From contig NZ_FNHH01000005.1 of assembly GCF_900103545.1 (NCBI RefSeq), forward strand, positions 1-64,000: a stretch of DNA of 64,000 bases, read 5' to 3'. This document shows, piece by piece, positions 36,744 through 44,766 of this stretch. Made by a program: the position numbers and the translations under genes. The notes beneath the pieces are model-generated. The model saw only the letters and a list, made by a program, of their open reading frames with translations. It was not told the origin of the DNA and did no database searches. Within the stretch, counting starts at the first letter, position 1, and every line of letters starts with the position of its first letter. This stretch comes from Daejeonella rubra. GTDB taxonomy: Bacteria > Bacteroidota > Bacteroidia > Sphingobacteriales > Sphingobacteriaceae.

Positions 36744-36791
36744 ACTTGTTCTTTCTGAAATCTTCCAGAGTACTGCTATAGCTGTAGCCAT
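36693..36791 (-). pseudogene. Truncated minus-strand gene start, possible integrase remnant
   Basis: A 32-codon frame begins MATAIAVLWKISERTSSSA and is preceded by a perfect AGGAGG (36801-36806) 9 bases upstream. Its position, starting near the tRNA end and reading into the element, and its MAT..VL.K N-terminus are what one expects of a Bacteroidota tyrosine integrase. It stops after 32 codons, so most of the gene would be deleted. The integrase reading is inference. Confidence 0.4.
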
Positions 36792-36825
36792 GATTTAATA
36801 CCTCCTGACACAAATATAGTATTTT

Positions 36826-36920
36826 GGTAACACAGGGTAACACACAAATACTTGTAATTAATACCACTTATTGGGTTTTTGACCTCAAAAAGGCACTTTT
36901 TGTTTTTGAGAGGTAACACA
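36826..36920. repeat. GGTAACACA direct repeats (possible recombinase arm sites)
   Basis: GGTAACACA occurs at 36826-36834, 36836-36844 (10-bp period) and 36912-36920, all in the same orientation, within 170 bp of the tRNA-Asp attachment site. Short spaced repeats at this distance from a tRNA att core are typical arm-type binding sites of tyrosine recombinases. Confidence 0.5.
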
Positions 36921-36947
36921 CTGATTTTGGAGTAAAAACGCCTTAAA

Positions 36948-36984
36948 AACGAAAGGAGAGACGTTTCTGACTCTCCTTTCGTTT
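36948..36984 (-). terminator. Terminator downstream of tRNA-Asp, supplied by the element
   Basis: A 13-bp perfect stem (AACGAAAGGAGAG / CTCTCCTTTCGTT) with a 10-base loop is followed on the minus strand by TTTTTAAGG. It ends the tRNA-Lys/tRNA-Asp unit. It lies inside the duplicated att boundaries, so it would have arrived with the element and replaced the terminator now at 34182-34214. Confidence 0.75.
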
Positions 36985-36990
36985 AAATTG

Positions 36991-37064
36991 CGGACCGGAC
37001 GGGACTCGAACCCGCGACCTCCGCCGTGACAGGGCGGCATTCTAACCAGCTGAACTACCGGTCC
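36991..37064 (-). tRNA. tRNA-Asp (anticodon GTC)
   Basis: The 74-nt minus-strand sequence folds as a tRNA. The acceptor stem is GGACCGG/CCGGTCC with discriminator G, the D-arm has AGCTGGTTAGA, the anticodon loop is CTGTCAC, and the T-arm has GGTTCGAGTCC. CCA is not encoded. It is the second tRNA of a unit with tRNA-Lys upstream. Its 3' end serves as an integration site. Confidence 0.97.
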
Positions 37065-37117
37065 GTTTTATCATTCTATATCTGCCTTGGCAGGCTAATC
37101 CTGTTAACACAGGAAAG

Positions 37118-37165
37118 ATACAATTTTATTTGTGCTAAGCACATTTTTTTGTGTTTCCGCTGGGA
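37118..37165 (-). repeat. Degenerate copy of the tRNA-Lys 3' end and downstream flank
   Basis: The segment tttatttgtgctaagcacat ... ccgctgggattcccc closely matches tttatttgtgctacgcacat ... ccgctgggattcgaaccc at 37210-37260, which is the 3' part of tRNA-Lys plus its flank. About 50 bp is duplicated with several changes. It may be an old integration scar or a decayed tandem tRNA copy. Confidence 0.55.
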
Positions 37166-37237
37166 TTCCCCGATTTTCATCTGGGTAAACTTCTCATCCC
37201 AGAGAAATTTTTTATTTGTGCTACGCACATTACTATG

Positions 37238-37310
37238 TGATCCCGCTGGGATTCGAACCCAGGACCACTACATTAAAAGTGTAATGCTCTACCAGCTGAG
37301 CTACGGAATC
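37238..37310 (-). tRNA. tRNA-Lys (anticodon TTT)
   Basis: The 73-nt minus-strand sequence has acceptor stem GATTCCG/CGGGATC (one G-T pair) with discriminator A, a D-arm AGCTCAGCTGGTAGAGC, anticodon loop CTTTTAA and T-arm GGTTCGAATCC. CCA is not encoded. It is the first tRNA of the unit driven from the promoter at 37354-37385. Confidence 0.97.
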
Positions 37311-37353
37311 ATCCTTTTTAGATTAACATTAACCGTTTTTCTTAAAAGTGAGG

Positions 37354-37385
37354 CAAATATACGGGATTAACCTATATAGTGCAAA
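37354..37385 (-). promoter_or_regulatory. Bacteroidota-type promoter for tRNA-Lys/tRNA-Asp
   Basis: On the minus strand TTTG (37382-37385) is followed by exactly 20 bases and TATATTTG (37354-37361). This matches the primary sigma consensus of the phylum, TTTG-N19/21-TAnnTTTG. The start of transcription would be about 35 bases before the tRNA-Lys 5' end. Confidence 0.78.
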
Positions 37386-37484
37386 TAATAAAAAGCTTAA
37401 TTTCTATTCTGGACATAACCTGCTTATTTTCAATTATTAACAATGAAAATTAAGTGGAATTTAAGCTCCAAAACCATAAAATTA

Positions 37485-38558
37485 TCAGGCAATTGAGCCT
37501 TCTTTCATCTTTTCAGCGTTCTCTGCAAGCTGTAATTGATCAATTATCTCCTGAATATCACCATTCATCACATTCGGAAGATTATAGATCGTTAAGCCAA
37601 TCCGGTGTTCTGTAACCCTTCCCTGCGGGTAGTTATAGGTACGGATCTTTGCCGAACGGTCGCCGGTTGCAACCATAGTCTTCCGCTTTTTTGAAGTTTC
37701 CTCCAGCATCTTTGCATGCTCCAGCTCATATACCCTGCTCCGAAGAACACCAAATGCTTTATCAAAATTCTTTAACTGCGACTTCTGATCCTGACATTGC
37801 GCCACGATCCCTGTAGGAAGGTGTGTAAGACGAACTGCAGAGTAAGTGGTATTCACTGATTGACCACCCGGCCCGGATGAACAGAAAAGGTCCTTACGCA
37901 CATCATTCATGCTGATCTGAACATCAAACTCATCTGCCTCTGGTAAAACCACCACAGACGCTGCTGATGTATGCACACGACCAGCCGTCTCCGTATCAGG
38001 AACACGCTGCACGCGGTGAACACCTGATTCGTATTTCAACTGCCCATAGGCATCCTCACCAGTCACATTAAATACAACTTCTTTATATCCCCCGGCAGTT
38101 CCTTCAGTCACGTCAACAACCTCCATGCGCCATCCCTTGCGTTCACAATAACGGGTATACATCCGGTAAAGATCGCCTGCAAAAAGCGCTGCTTCATCTC
38201 CTCCTGTTCCTCCGCGGATCTCCACAATAGCATTTTTACTATCCTCAGGATCCTGAGGAATAAGCATTACACGGATCTTTTCTTCAAGCTGCTCCTGTTG
38301 AGGCAATAATTCATCAAGCTCCATCTTTGCCATTTCCCGCATTTCTTCATCCTTTTCGTTAGAAAGCAGATTCTTATTTGCGTCGATATTGCTGATCACA
38401 TTGCTGTAAATTTTATACTCCTCAACAATTTTCGTCAGGTCTTTATACTCCTTGTTCAGCTGAGCAAAACGCTTCATATCGCTCATCGTTGCCGGATTAC
38501 TGAGCTCGCGCTCAACTTCCTGCCAGCGTTCTTTAATATATTCTAGTTTTTGTAACAT
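37485..38558 (-). CDS. prfA: Peptide chain release factor 1
   Basis: This 357-residue protein has the normal length of RF1. The peptidyl-tRNA hydrolysis motif GGQ lies in CSSGPGGQSVNTT (about residue 230). The RF1-type recognition region VPDTETAGRVHTSA carries the PxT tripeptide (PDT) that reads UAA and UAG, not the SPF of RF2. The C-terminal IRTYNYPQGRVTEHRIG is also conserved. It acts in cytoplasmic translation termination. It is monocistronic, with a plausible -7 box upstream. Confidence 0.97.
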   Translation of the reverse strand: MLQKLEYIKERWQEVERELSNPATMSDMKRFAQLNKEYKDLTKIVEEYKIYSNVISNIDANKNLLSNEKDEEMREMAKMELDELLPQQEQLEEKIRVMLIPQDPEDSKNAIVEIRGGTGGDEAALFAGDLYRMYTRYCERKGWRMEVVDVTEGTAGGYKEVVFNVTGEDAYGQLKYESGVHRVQRVPDTETAGRVHTSAASVVVLPEADEFDVQISMNDVRKDLFCSSGPGGQSVNTTYSAVRLTHLPTGIVAQCQDQKSQLKNFDKAFGVLRSRVYELEHAKMLEETSKKRKTMVATGDRSAKIRTYNYPQGRVTEHRIGLTIYNLPNVMNGDIQEIIDQLQLAENAEKMKEGSIA

Positions 38559-38617
38559 AGTGTTCGTTGAAATATCCTGTTTTAATGCCTGAAATTACCG
38601 GCACAAATTCAAGGCCA

Positions 38618-38625
38618 CAAAAATA
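38618..38625 (-). promoter_or_regulatory. Candidate -7 promoter element for prfA
   Basis: TATTTTTG on the minus strand matches TAnnTTTG and lies about 60 bases before the prfA start codon. No TTTG occurs 19-21 bases upstream, so it is only a half match. Confidence 0.35.
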
Positions 38626-38697
38626 CGCCTTTTTTGCATAATAATTGAAGATTATACGTAATCGGAAATAGCCAGGCTTTGAATAGATGGGTGAGAA

Positions 38698-39450
38698 TCA
38701 GGCAGGAGAGTTTTCAAAATACAGGAGTTCAAGTTTTTCACCATCGAACACCGCGTATGAATTAAAATTGATCCACTCTCCCAGATTGATATATTTACTT
38801 TCTCCTAACTGAATATCAAGAGGCAAATGCCTGTGCCCAAAGATCAGGAAATCGAAGTGCTCTTTGAGAAGCAGCTCTTTCGAATAGGTAACGAGCCACT
38901 CTTCCGAAATGTCCTTAAACTCCTCTTTTTTATTATTCTGAAGCCTGCTTTTCATGGACCATTTCCGTGCGATACCCACACCCAGATTTGGATGGATCCG
39001 GGCAAACAACCATTGGCAAAGATCACTTCTAAAGATCTTTTTCAGGATCTTGTACTTAGCATCCCCGGGACCAAGGCCATCGCCATGATGCAGAAAAAAT
39101 CTCTTTCCACTTCTATCCAGGATCAGTTCATCTGATATGATCTGTACCCCCATTTCCTTTTCGAAATAATCGAACATCCACATATCGTGATTGCCTTTAA
39201 AAAAGAAGATCTTAATACCTGAATCAACCAGCTCAGCAATTTTCCCCTGAAACCTGATAAATCCTCTAGGAATGACAGCACCGTATTCGAACCAAAAATC
39301 AAAAATATCTCCAAGCAGGTAGATCTCACTTGCTTCATGGCTGATCTGCTCAAGCCATCTGACCACAAGATCTTCACGCTCTCGACTCGTCTGATAATCA
39401 GGCACTCCAAAATGGAAATCGGAGGCGAAAAATATTTTATTGGCTGACAT
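38698..39450 (-). CDS. lpxH: UDP-2,3-diacylglucosamine diphosphatase (LpxH-type)
   Basis: This 250-residue metallophosphoesterase has motifs DFHFG (near residue 11), GDIFDFW, KGNHDMWMFDYF, HHGDGLGPGD and GHRHLPL, in the order and length of Bacteroidota LpxH. It hydrolyses UDP-2,3-diacylglucosamine to lipid X in lipid A synthesis, peripherally at the cytoplasmic membrane. It is distinct from the second LpxH-like enzyme at 10077-10934. It is divergent from the prolyl oligopeptidase gene. Confidence 0.85.
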   Translation of the reverse strand: MSANKIFFASDFHFGVPDYQTSREREDLVVRWLEQISHEASEIYLLGDIFDFWFEYGAVIPRGFIRFQGKIAELVDSGIKIFFFKGNHDMWMFDYFEKEMGVQIISDELILDRSGKRFFLHHGDGLGPGDAKYKILKKIFRSDLCQWLFARIHPNLGVGIARKWSMKSRLQNNKKEEFKDISEEWLVTYSKELLLKEHFDFLIFGHRHLPLDIQLGESKYINLGEWINFNSYAVFDGEKLELLYFENSPA

Positions 39451-39591
39451 GAACTCAAAAATACATAATTTTTAATTTGAGCCTGCCTATGCAGAAAAAT
39501 TCTGTCGGAATCATCTCCAACAATTGACTGGCATCTGACCATTTTTATGAATGCTTTATCTATTTTAGCAGATACTTAATTTGAAAATCCA

Positions 39592-41727
39592 GTGAAAAGA
39601 TTAAAACAAACAATCTTCGCAATTGCTATGTTGATCATCCCTTTTAATGGAATAGCACAACATACAAGTCCAAGTATTAAACCCATGAACTACCCTGCAA
39701 CAAGTAAAACTGACGTTTCTGATACCTATTTTGGAACTACCATCAAGGATCCGTACCGCTGGCTGGAGGATGACCGGTCAGCAGAGACCAAAGCCTGGGT
39801 AGAGGCAGAAAATAAAGTGACACAGGGATATTTATCAACCATCCCATTCAAAGGCGCTATCAAAAAACGATTAGAAACGCTGTGGAATTACGAAAAATTT
39901 ACCGCTCCGTTTAAGGAAGGTGATTATACCTATTTCTATAAAAACGATGGCTTACAGAATCAGTATGTCCTGTACAGACAAAAAGATAAAAGCAAACCGG
40001 AAGTTTTTCTGGATCCAAATACTTTTTCAAAAGACGCAACCACATCCCTTGCCGGTATTGAATTTACAAAAGACGGCAGCATGGTAGCTTACCAGATCTC
40101 AGAAGGAGGTTCCGACTGGAGAAAGGTGATCATCTTAAATACTTCCGACAAGTCTGTTGTAGGTGATACTTTAATTGACGTTAAATTTTCAGGCTTATCC
40201 TGGAAAGGAAATGAAGGATTCTATTACAGCAGTTATGATAAGCCAAAGGAAGGTAGCCAGCTTTCAGGACTGACCCAATATCATAAACTATACTTTCATT
40301 CAATTGGCACATCTCAGAAAGAGGATAAACTGATCTTTGGCGGTGATCAAACTCCCCGCAGATACATTGGCGGCGGTGTTACTGAAGATCAGCGTTTTTT
40401 AGTCATAACTGCAGCTGTATCAACCACAGGAAATGAACTGTATGTTCAGGATCTGTCCAAACCAGGAAGTCCGATAATCAATGTGGTGAATAATTACAAG
40501 GGAGATCATTCTGTGATCGATAACCAGGGAGACAAACTGTATATCTTCACCAATCATAATGCACCAAACTACCGAGTGGTTACCGTAGATTCTTCAAATC
40601 CGGCACCGGAAAACTGGAAAGATCTGATCAAAGAGACAGAAAACGTTTTGAATGTCAGCACAGCCGGTGGAAAGATCTTTGCCAATTACCTGAAAGACGC
40701 TACATCTCTTGTGATGCAGTATGATATGGATGGCAATCTGGAAAGAACAGTTACATTGCCCGGTGTAGGTTCAGCAAGCGGATTCAGCGCTAAAAAGACA
40801 GAAAAAGAGTTGTATTATACCTTTACTTCTTATATCTATCCTCCAACGATCTTTAAGTATATTATTGGTTCAGGACAATCTGTTGAATACAAAAAAGCGG
40901 GAGTTGAATTTGATCCCTCCAAATTTGTTTCAAAGCAAGTATTCTATACTTCAAAAGACGGAACAAAGATCCCGATGATCATCACCCACAAAAAAGGAAT
41001 TGAACTCAACGGGAAAAACCCAACCCTTTTATATGGATATGGTGGTTTTAGTGTTAGCCTGACCCCGGCATTCAGCACCTCAAATATCATTCTGCTTGAG
41101 CAGGGAGGAATATATGCAGTACCTAACCTTCGAGGAGGAGGTGAGTATGGCGAAAAGTGGCACCTGGCAGGCACCAAAATGCAAAAGCAAAATGTATTTG
41201 ATGATTTTATTGCCGCAGCAGAATACCTGATCAGCAATAAATATACGTCTAAAGAATACCTGGCAATATCCGGAGGTTCAAATGGAGGTTTACTTGTAGC
41301 AGCAGTTATGAGTCAGCGTCCTGAACTTTTTAAAGTAGCATTCCCTGCTGTAGGAGTTTTAGATATGCTCAGATATAACAAATTTACTGCCGGAGCAGGA
41401 TGGGCCTATGATTATGGAACAGCTGAAGATTCGAAAGAAATGTTTGATTACCTGCTGAAATATTCACCTTACCATGCTTTAAAACCTGGAGTATCCTATC
41501 CGGCTACATTGATTACTACTGCTGATCATGATGACCGGGTTGTACCGGCTCATTCCTTTAAATTTGCAGCCAGATTACAGGAGTATCATAAAGGAGCTAG
41601 CCCTGCGCTAATCAGAATCGAAACCAATGCGGGTCATGGTGCAGGAAAACCAACCGGCAAGATCATTGAAGAGCAAGCCGATAAATGGGCGTTTATGCTT
41701 TATAATATGGGATTGAATTTCAGGTAG
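39592..41727 (+). CDS. Secreted prolyl oligopeptidase (peptidase S9A)
   Basis: This 711-residue protein starts at a GTG codon. That start is preferred because it gives a complete signal peptide (MKRLKQTIFAIAMLIIPFNG, then IAQ); the next ATG (codon 13) would remove the positive N-region. A beta-propeller (about 75-430) precedes the alpha/beta-hydrolase domain. Catalytic Ser is in SGGSNGG (about 562), Asp in DHDDRV (about 646) and His in NAGHGAG (about 681). It cleaves after proline in oligopeptides, in the periplasm. It is monocistronic and ends just before a heptad-repeat tract. Confidence 0.93.
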   Translation: MKRLKQTIFAIAMLIIPFNGIAQHTSPSIKPMNYPATSKTDVSDTYFGTTIKDPYRWLEDDRSAETKAWVEAENKVTQGYLSTIPFKGAIKKRLETLWNYEKFTAPFKEGDYTYFYKNDGLQNQYVLYRQKDKSKPEVFLDPNTFSKDATTSLAGIEFTKDGSMVAYQISEGGSDWRKVIILNTSDKSVVGDTLIDVKFSGLSWKGNEGFYYSSYDKPKEGSQLSGLTQYHKLYFHSIGTSQKEDKLIFGGDQTPRRYIGGGVTEDQRFLVITAAVSTTGNELYVQDLSKPGSPIINVVNNYKGDHSVIDNQGDKLYIFTNHNAPNYRVVTVDSSNPAPENWKDLIKETENVLNVSTAGGKIFANYLKDATSLVMQYDMDGNLERTVTLPGVGSASGFSAKKTEKELYYTFTSYIYPPTIFKYIIGSGQSVEYKKAGVEFDPSKFVSKQVFYTSKDGTKIPMIITHKKGIELNGKNPTLLYGYGGFSVSLTPAFSTSNIILLEQGGIYAVPNLRGGGEYGEKWHLAGTKMQKQNVFDDFIAAAEYLISNKYTSKEYLAISGGSNGGLLVAAVMSQRPELFKVAFPAVGVLDMLRYNKFTAGAGWAYDYGTAEDSKEMFDYLLKYSPYHALKPGVSYPATLITTADHDDRVVPAHSFKFAARLQEYHKGASPALIRIETNAGHGAGKPTGKIIEEQADKWAFMLYNMGLNFR

Positions 41728-41731
41728 TTAG

Positions 41732-41801
41732 GTTGTCTGTTGTCTGGCTACCGTACCCAATCGGTAAACTGTTAACTGATAACTGTTAACTGTTAACTGA
41801 T
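41732..41801. repeat. Heptad tandem repeats in the intergenic spacer
   Basis: Five perfect-length 7-bp units AACTGTT/AACTGAT run from 41767 to 41801. Two GTTGTCT units lie at 41732-41745. Heptad tracts of this kind occur between converging genes in several phyla. The spacer lies between converging stop codons and may contribute to transcript ends. No further function is visible. Confidence 0.7.
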
Positions 41802-41802
41802 C

Positions 41803-43536
41803 CTACTTTCCCGTACTTGCAGAAAAATCCTCACCCGGTTTACCAATAGATTTATATGTCCCCTCTCCATTTAGAATTGAGGCCAGAACTGATTTATTTG
41901 AGATGACTTTGAGAGATTCACTCAGGTCATGATCGTATTTAAAGTTTTGTTCAAGCCTGCCTTTTTCAAAGTAATATCGTGATACTATCTCAGCCTCCAA
42001 CACTTTTTTGATCTCCTCCTTATACAAAGTCAGATCGTTTTTCTTGGCATTGGATATCCGGGCATTTAGTGCCTCTAATTCATTACTAACTTCACCCAGT
42101 TTGCTTTCTCTCTTTGCCTCATCACGTACTTCGTTGAGCAACTTTTCAATACGGGAATTATAGCTATAATCCCTTTTTGAAAGGAAGCTTACAAAATTTT
42201 GAAATTCCGCATCCGTAAGTTTGAAAGTTTTAGCATCGGCAATTGTTGGGTTTTGATTACGATACTGGGTAGCATAGTCAAAAACATGATATTTTGAAGC
42301 CAGAGTTTGGGTTATCAGACTATACTTAAGAGGTTTTACAAAAATATCAGGAAAAATACCGCTTCCATCATAAACAGATCTGCCGGTTTTGGTCTTATAT
42401 TCAGTGATCAGAGAATCAGCCACCTTAACAACCGTTCCATCAGAATCCCGATGAGTATAATCCAATGCCTGTATACATCGCCCGGAAGGGGTATAGTATT
42501 TAGCAACAGTAACCTTTACCAGGCTGTTATAGGGCAGATTGAATGTTTGCTGAACCAGGCCTTTTCCGAAGCTTCGCTGACCGATCACTACGGCTCTGTC
42601 CAGATCCTGTAATGATCCGGCAACGATCTCTGAGGCAGAAGCTGAACGGTTATTTACAAGAACGACTAATGGAAGATCTGGTTCCTCCGGGTTATTGGAT
42701 GTAGTATAGGTAATAGATTTATCCCGATTTCTACCCTTTTGAATCACCACGGTCACACCTTTATCAACAAACAGGTTAACAATTTTTACAGCCTCCTGTA
42801 ATATACCGCCCCCATTAAAACGAAGGTCCAGCACTAAGCCATTCAGGTTATTCTTTTTTAGCTCCGTTAATGCATCTCTTACCTCCTGAGCAGAATTCTC
42901 CAGAAATTTATCCAGCTTAATATACCCAACATTATTATCGAGCATACCAAAGTAAGTTACATTATCTTGTCTGATCTCTTCACGAACAAGGTTTATTTCA
43001 ATAGACTTTGGAGTATTGAGTCTTTGAATTAATAATTTAACGGGAGTGCCTTTTGAACCTTTTAGCATAGAACTAACCTGCTCATTATTTTTTCCTTTTA
43101 AAGAAATTCCACCTATTTCAAGCAATTCATCACCGGCACGAATGTCTGCCTTTTGTGCAGGGAAACCTTGATAAGGTTCGGCAACTATAACTTTGCCATC
43201 CCTATTGGAAATAGTTGCACCAATACCGCCATATTGAGTACTTACATATTTAAGTTTATAATCTTCGATATCAGACTCAGGAATATATTCGGTATACGGA
43301 TCAAGGTCTTCCAGCATCGCATCAATTCCGATTTTCATCATTTCTGAGGAATTAACATCGTCTACATAGTTTATACTCAACTGTTTATAAACTGCTGCAA
43401 AAATGTCCAGATTCTTGGACACCTGAAACAGGTCTTCAACATATGAAAAAGAGAAAAATGATATTAATACCGCACTGAGAATAAATCCCTTCACCAATTT
43501 CAAGAAATTGGGATTTGAACCGGACTGTTTGTTCAT
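41803..43536 (-). CDS. S41-family C-terminal processing peptidase
   Basis: This 577-residue protein has one N-terminal membrane segment (about 14-30), a PDZ domain (about 100-180, GGIGATISNRDGKVIVAEPY) and an S41 tail-specific protease domain. The catalytic Ser is in NRSASASEIVAG (about 299) and the Lys in RSFGKGLVQ (about 324). A C-terminal helical extension (about 440-577) is typical of Bacteroidota CtpA. It degrades or trims proteins in the periplasm from their C-termini. It is converging with the prolyl oligopeptidase gene. Confidence 0.93.
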   Translation of the reverse strand: MNKQSGSNPNFLKLVKGFILSAVLISFFSFSYVEDLFQVSKNLDIFAAVYKQLSINYVDDVNSSEMMKIGIDAMLEDLDPYTEYIPESDIEDYKLKYVSTQYGGIGATISNRDGKVIVAEPYQGFPAQKADIRAGDELLEIGGISLKGKNNEQVSSMLKGSKGTPVKLLIQRLNTPKSIEINLVREEIRQDNVTYFGMLDNNVGYIKLDKFLENSAQEVRDALTELKKNNLNGLVLDLRFNGGGILQEAVKIVNLFVDKGVTVVIQKGRNRDKSITYTTSNNPEEPDLPLVVLVNNRSASASEIVAGSLQDLDRAVVIGQRSFGKGLVQQTFNLPYNSLVKVTVAKYYTPSGRCIQALDYTHRDSDGTVVKVADSLITEYKTKTGRSVYDGSGIFPDIFVKPLKYSLITQTLASKYHVFDYATQYRNQNPTIADAKTFKLTDAEFQNFVSFLSKRDYSYNSRIEKLLNEVRDEAKRESKLGEVSNELEALNARISNAKKNDLTLYKEEIKKVLEAEIVSRYYFEKGRLEQNFKYDHDLSESLKVISNKSVLASILNGEGTYKSIGKPGEDFSASTGK

Positions 43537-43625
43537 ATTTTTAAATTATGAATTTAAAAGTACAAAAAACCTGCCTTTTTTAGAACTATTAAGATAAACA
43601 CCAATAAAGTCAGAAAAACTTTGTT

Positions 43626-43841
43626 CTATAAACGGTTTGTTTCGAGAAACTCAAGACCCTTTTTCAGGGTAAATACAATATATTCTCTTTTGCGCTTCAG
43701 GCGGCCCATCAATCGGACAATTAACTCCTCTTCCTGTCCCTGCTGATAAGAAAGATCTTCATCGCTAAGATGATTGTATTTACGTTTAACTTTTAATTTC
43801 AAACGATCCCATTCTGAATTACTTATGCTGATCTCTGCCAT
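43626..43841 (-). CDS. Small CsbD-like stress protein
   Basis: I start at an internal Met (MAEISISNSEWDRLKLKVKR), giving 71 residues; the longer frame adds 15 unlikely residues. The pattern W..LK.KVK.KY..LSDEDL..Q.G.E.EL..RL matches the CsbD-like fold of two helices around a tryptophan-started repeat. CsbD proteins are abundant after general stress but their biochemical role is not known. A near-palindrome GTACAAATTTGCAC lies just before the start. There is no signal peptide. Confidence 0.65.
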   Translation of the reverse strand: MAEISISNSEWDRLKLKVKRKYNHLSDEDLSYQQGQEEELIVRLMGRLKRKREYIVFTLKKGLEFLETNRL

Positions 43842-43968
43842 AGTACAAATTTGCACAAAATTAAATTTTATCCCGACAAATTTCAAGCTAATTCGAAGAA
43901 ATGACCAAATACAATAATTTGGAATAAATATTGTTTATTAGTTAGAAAATTCACTTAAATAGGATTGT

Positions 43969-44580
43969 ATGAAAAAGATCATAATGTTCACATGCCTTCT
44001 CGGAATAACCGGACTTACGGCAATGGCACAAATACCTAAATTCACCTTCGGAATTAAGGGCGGTGTTAACTATTCTAATCTGAAAACCAAAGATGACCTG
44101 ACAGATGAAAATAGTATTATGGGATACCAGGCAGGAGTATTCACCAGAGTTGGTGCTGCCGGATTGTATTTTCAACCTGAACTATACCTCGGAACAAAAG
44201 GAAATGAATATACAAGCATTGAAACCAGTTCAGGAATGATGGATGTGAAAGGCAAAATAAAATTCACAACCCTTGATCTGCCGCTATTGGTTGGCACCAA
44301 GATCGGTACCAATAAACTAAACCTGCGTTTTATGGCCGGCCCGATCGTATCCTTTGTCATTGATGAAGATAATAACCTCGGCACAGCATACAATTCAGTC
44401 ACTGATTTTGGAAATTATAAAAAACAAACTTTTGGATTCCAGGCAGGTAGCGGTGTTGATTTGGGCAACCTTACATTTGATGTTCGTTATGAGGCAGGAT
44501 TAAGCAATGTAAGTCAAAGTGAAAAATATAGTCAGCAACAAAATTTATTTCATTTAAGTCTTGGGTTCAAGTTATTATAA
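43969..44580 (+). CDS. Outer-membrane beta-barrel protein (PorT/OMP_b-brl_2-like)
   Basis: This 203-residue protein has a signal peptide (MKKIIMFTCLLGITGLTAMA-Q). Repeated alternating strands such as FTFGIKGGVNYSNLKTKDD and FGFQAGSGVDLGNLTFDVRY follow, ending in the hydrophobic LGFKLL. It fits the small eight-stranded porin-like barrels common in Bacteroidota. It is probably located in the outer membrane; ligand unknown. It stands alone with a strong terminator after it. Confidence 0.85.
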   Translation: MKKIIMFTCLLGITGLTAMAQIPKFTFGIKGGVNYSNLKTKDDLTDENSIMGYQAGVFTRVGAAGLYFQPELYLGTKGNEYTSIETSSGMMDVKGKIKFTTLDLPLLVGTKIGTNKLNLRFMAGPIVSFVIDEDNNLGTAYNSVTDFGNYKKQTFGFQAGSGVDLGNLTFDVRYEAGLSNVSQSEKYSQQQNLFHLSLGFKLL

Positions 44581-44600
44581 AAAAGAATAGCCCTTATCGT

Positions 44601-44639
44601 ATTCAAAAACCATTACTGCTGCAGTAATGGTTTTTGAAT
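44601..44639 (+). terminator. Strong palindromic terminator after the barrel gene
   Basis: The 18-bp perfect arms ATTCAAAAACCATTACTG / CAGTAATGGTTTTTGAAT flank a 3-base loop. It lies 20 bp past the stop codon of the barrel gene. A-rich and T-rich arms allow function in both directions. Confidence 0.75.
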
Positions 44640-44766
44640 TTATAGTACAGCCGGACAAACCCATATTTAATAAAACCATTGTTTATTTTGCAGGTTTTTG
44701 CGTATCTTAATGAGATAAATAATTTTAGATTTAAATTAAATTTTCATTAATAAGGATATACAATAA

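Larger units (their letters stand above)
34226..37008. mobile_element. Small integrated element at tRNA-Asp, lacking an intact integrase
   Basis: The element is delimited by the 21-bp direct repeats. It contains two minus-strand small genes, a divergent XRE/S24-like regulator and a second HTH gene. The right end has GGTAACACA direct repeats and the left end has GTGTAC palindromes, both resembling recombinase arm sites. No recombinase gene of normal length is present. A truncated minus-strand gene start (36693-36791) sits where an integrase would be expected. It is either a deletion remnant of a prophage/ICE or a satellite mobilised in trans. Confidence 0.7.

Noticed and set aside
37026..37370. 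114-residue open frame on the plus strand
   Set aside because: It overlaps both tRNA genes and their promoter on the opposite strand; its translation is antisense tRNA sequence.
41767..41801. Short regular repeats considered as a CRISPR array
   Set aside because: The units are contiguous 7-mers without spacers, and no cas genes are present. No CRISPR array was seen in the window.
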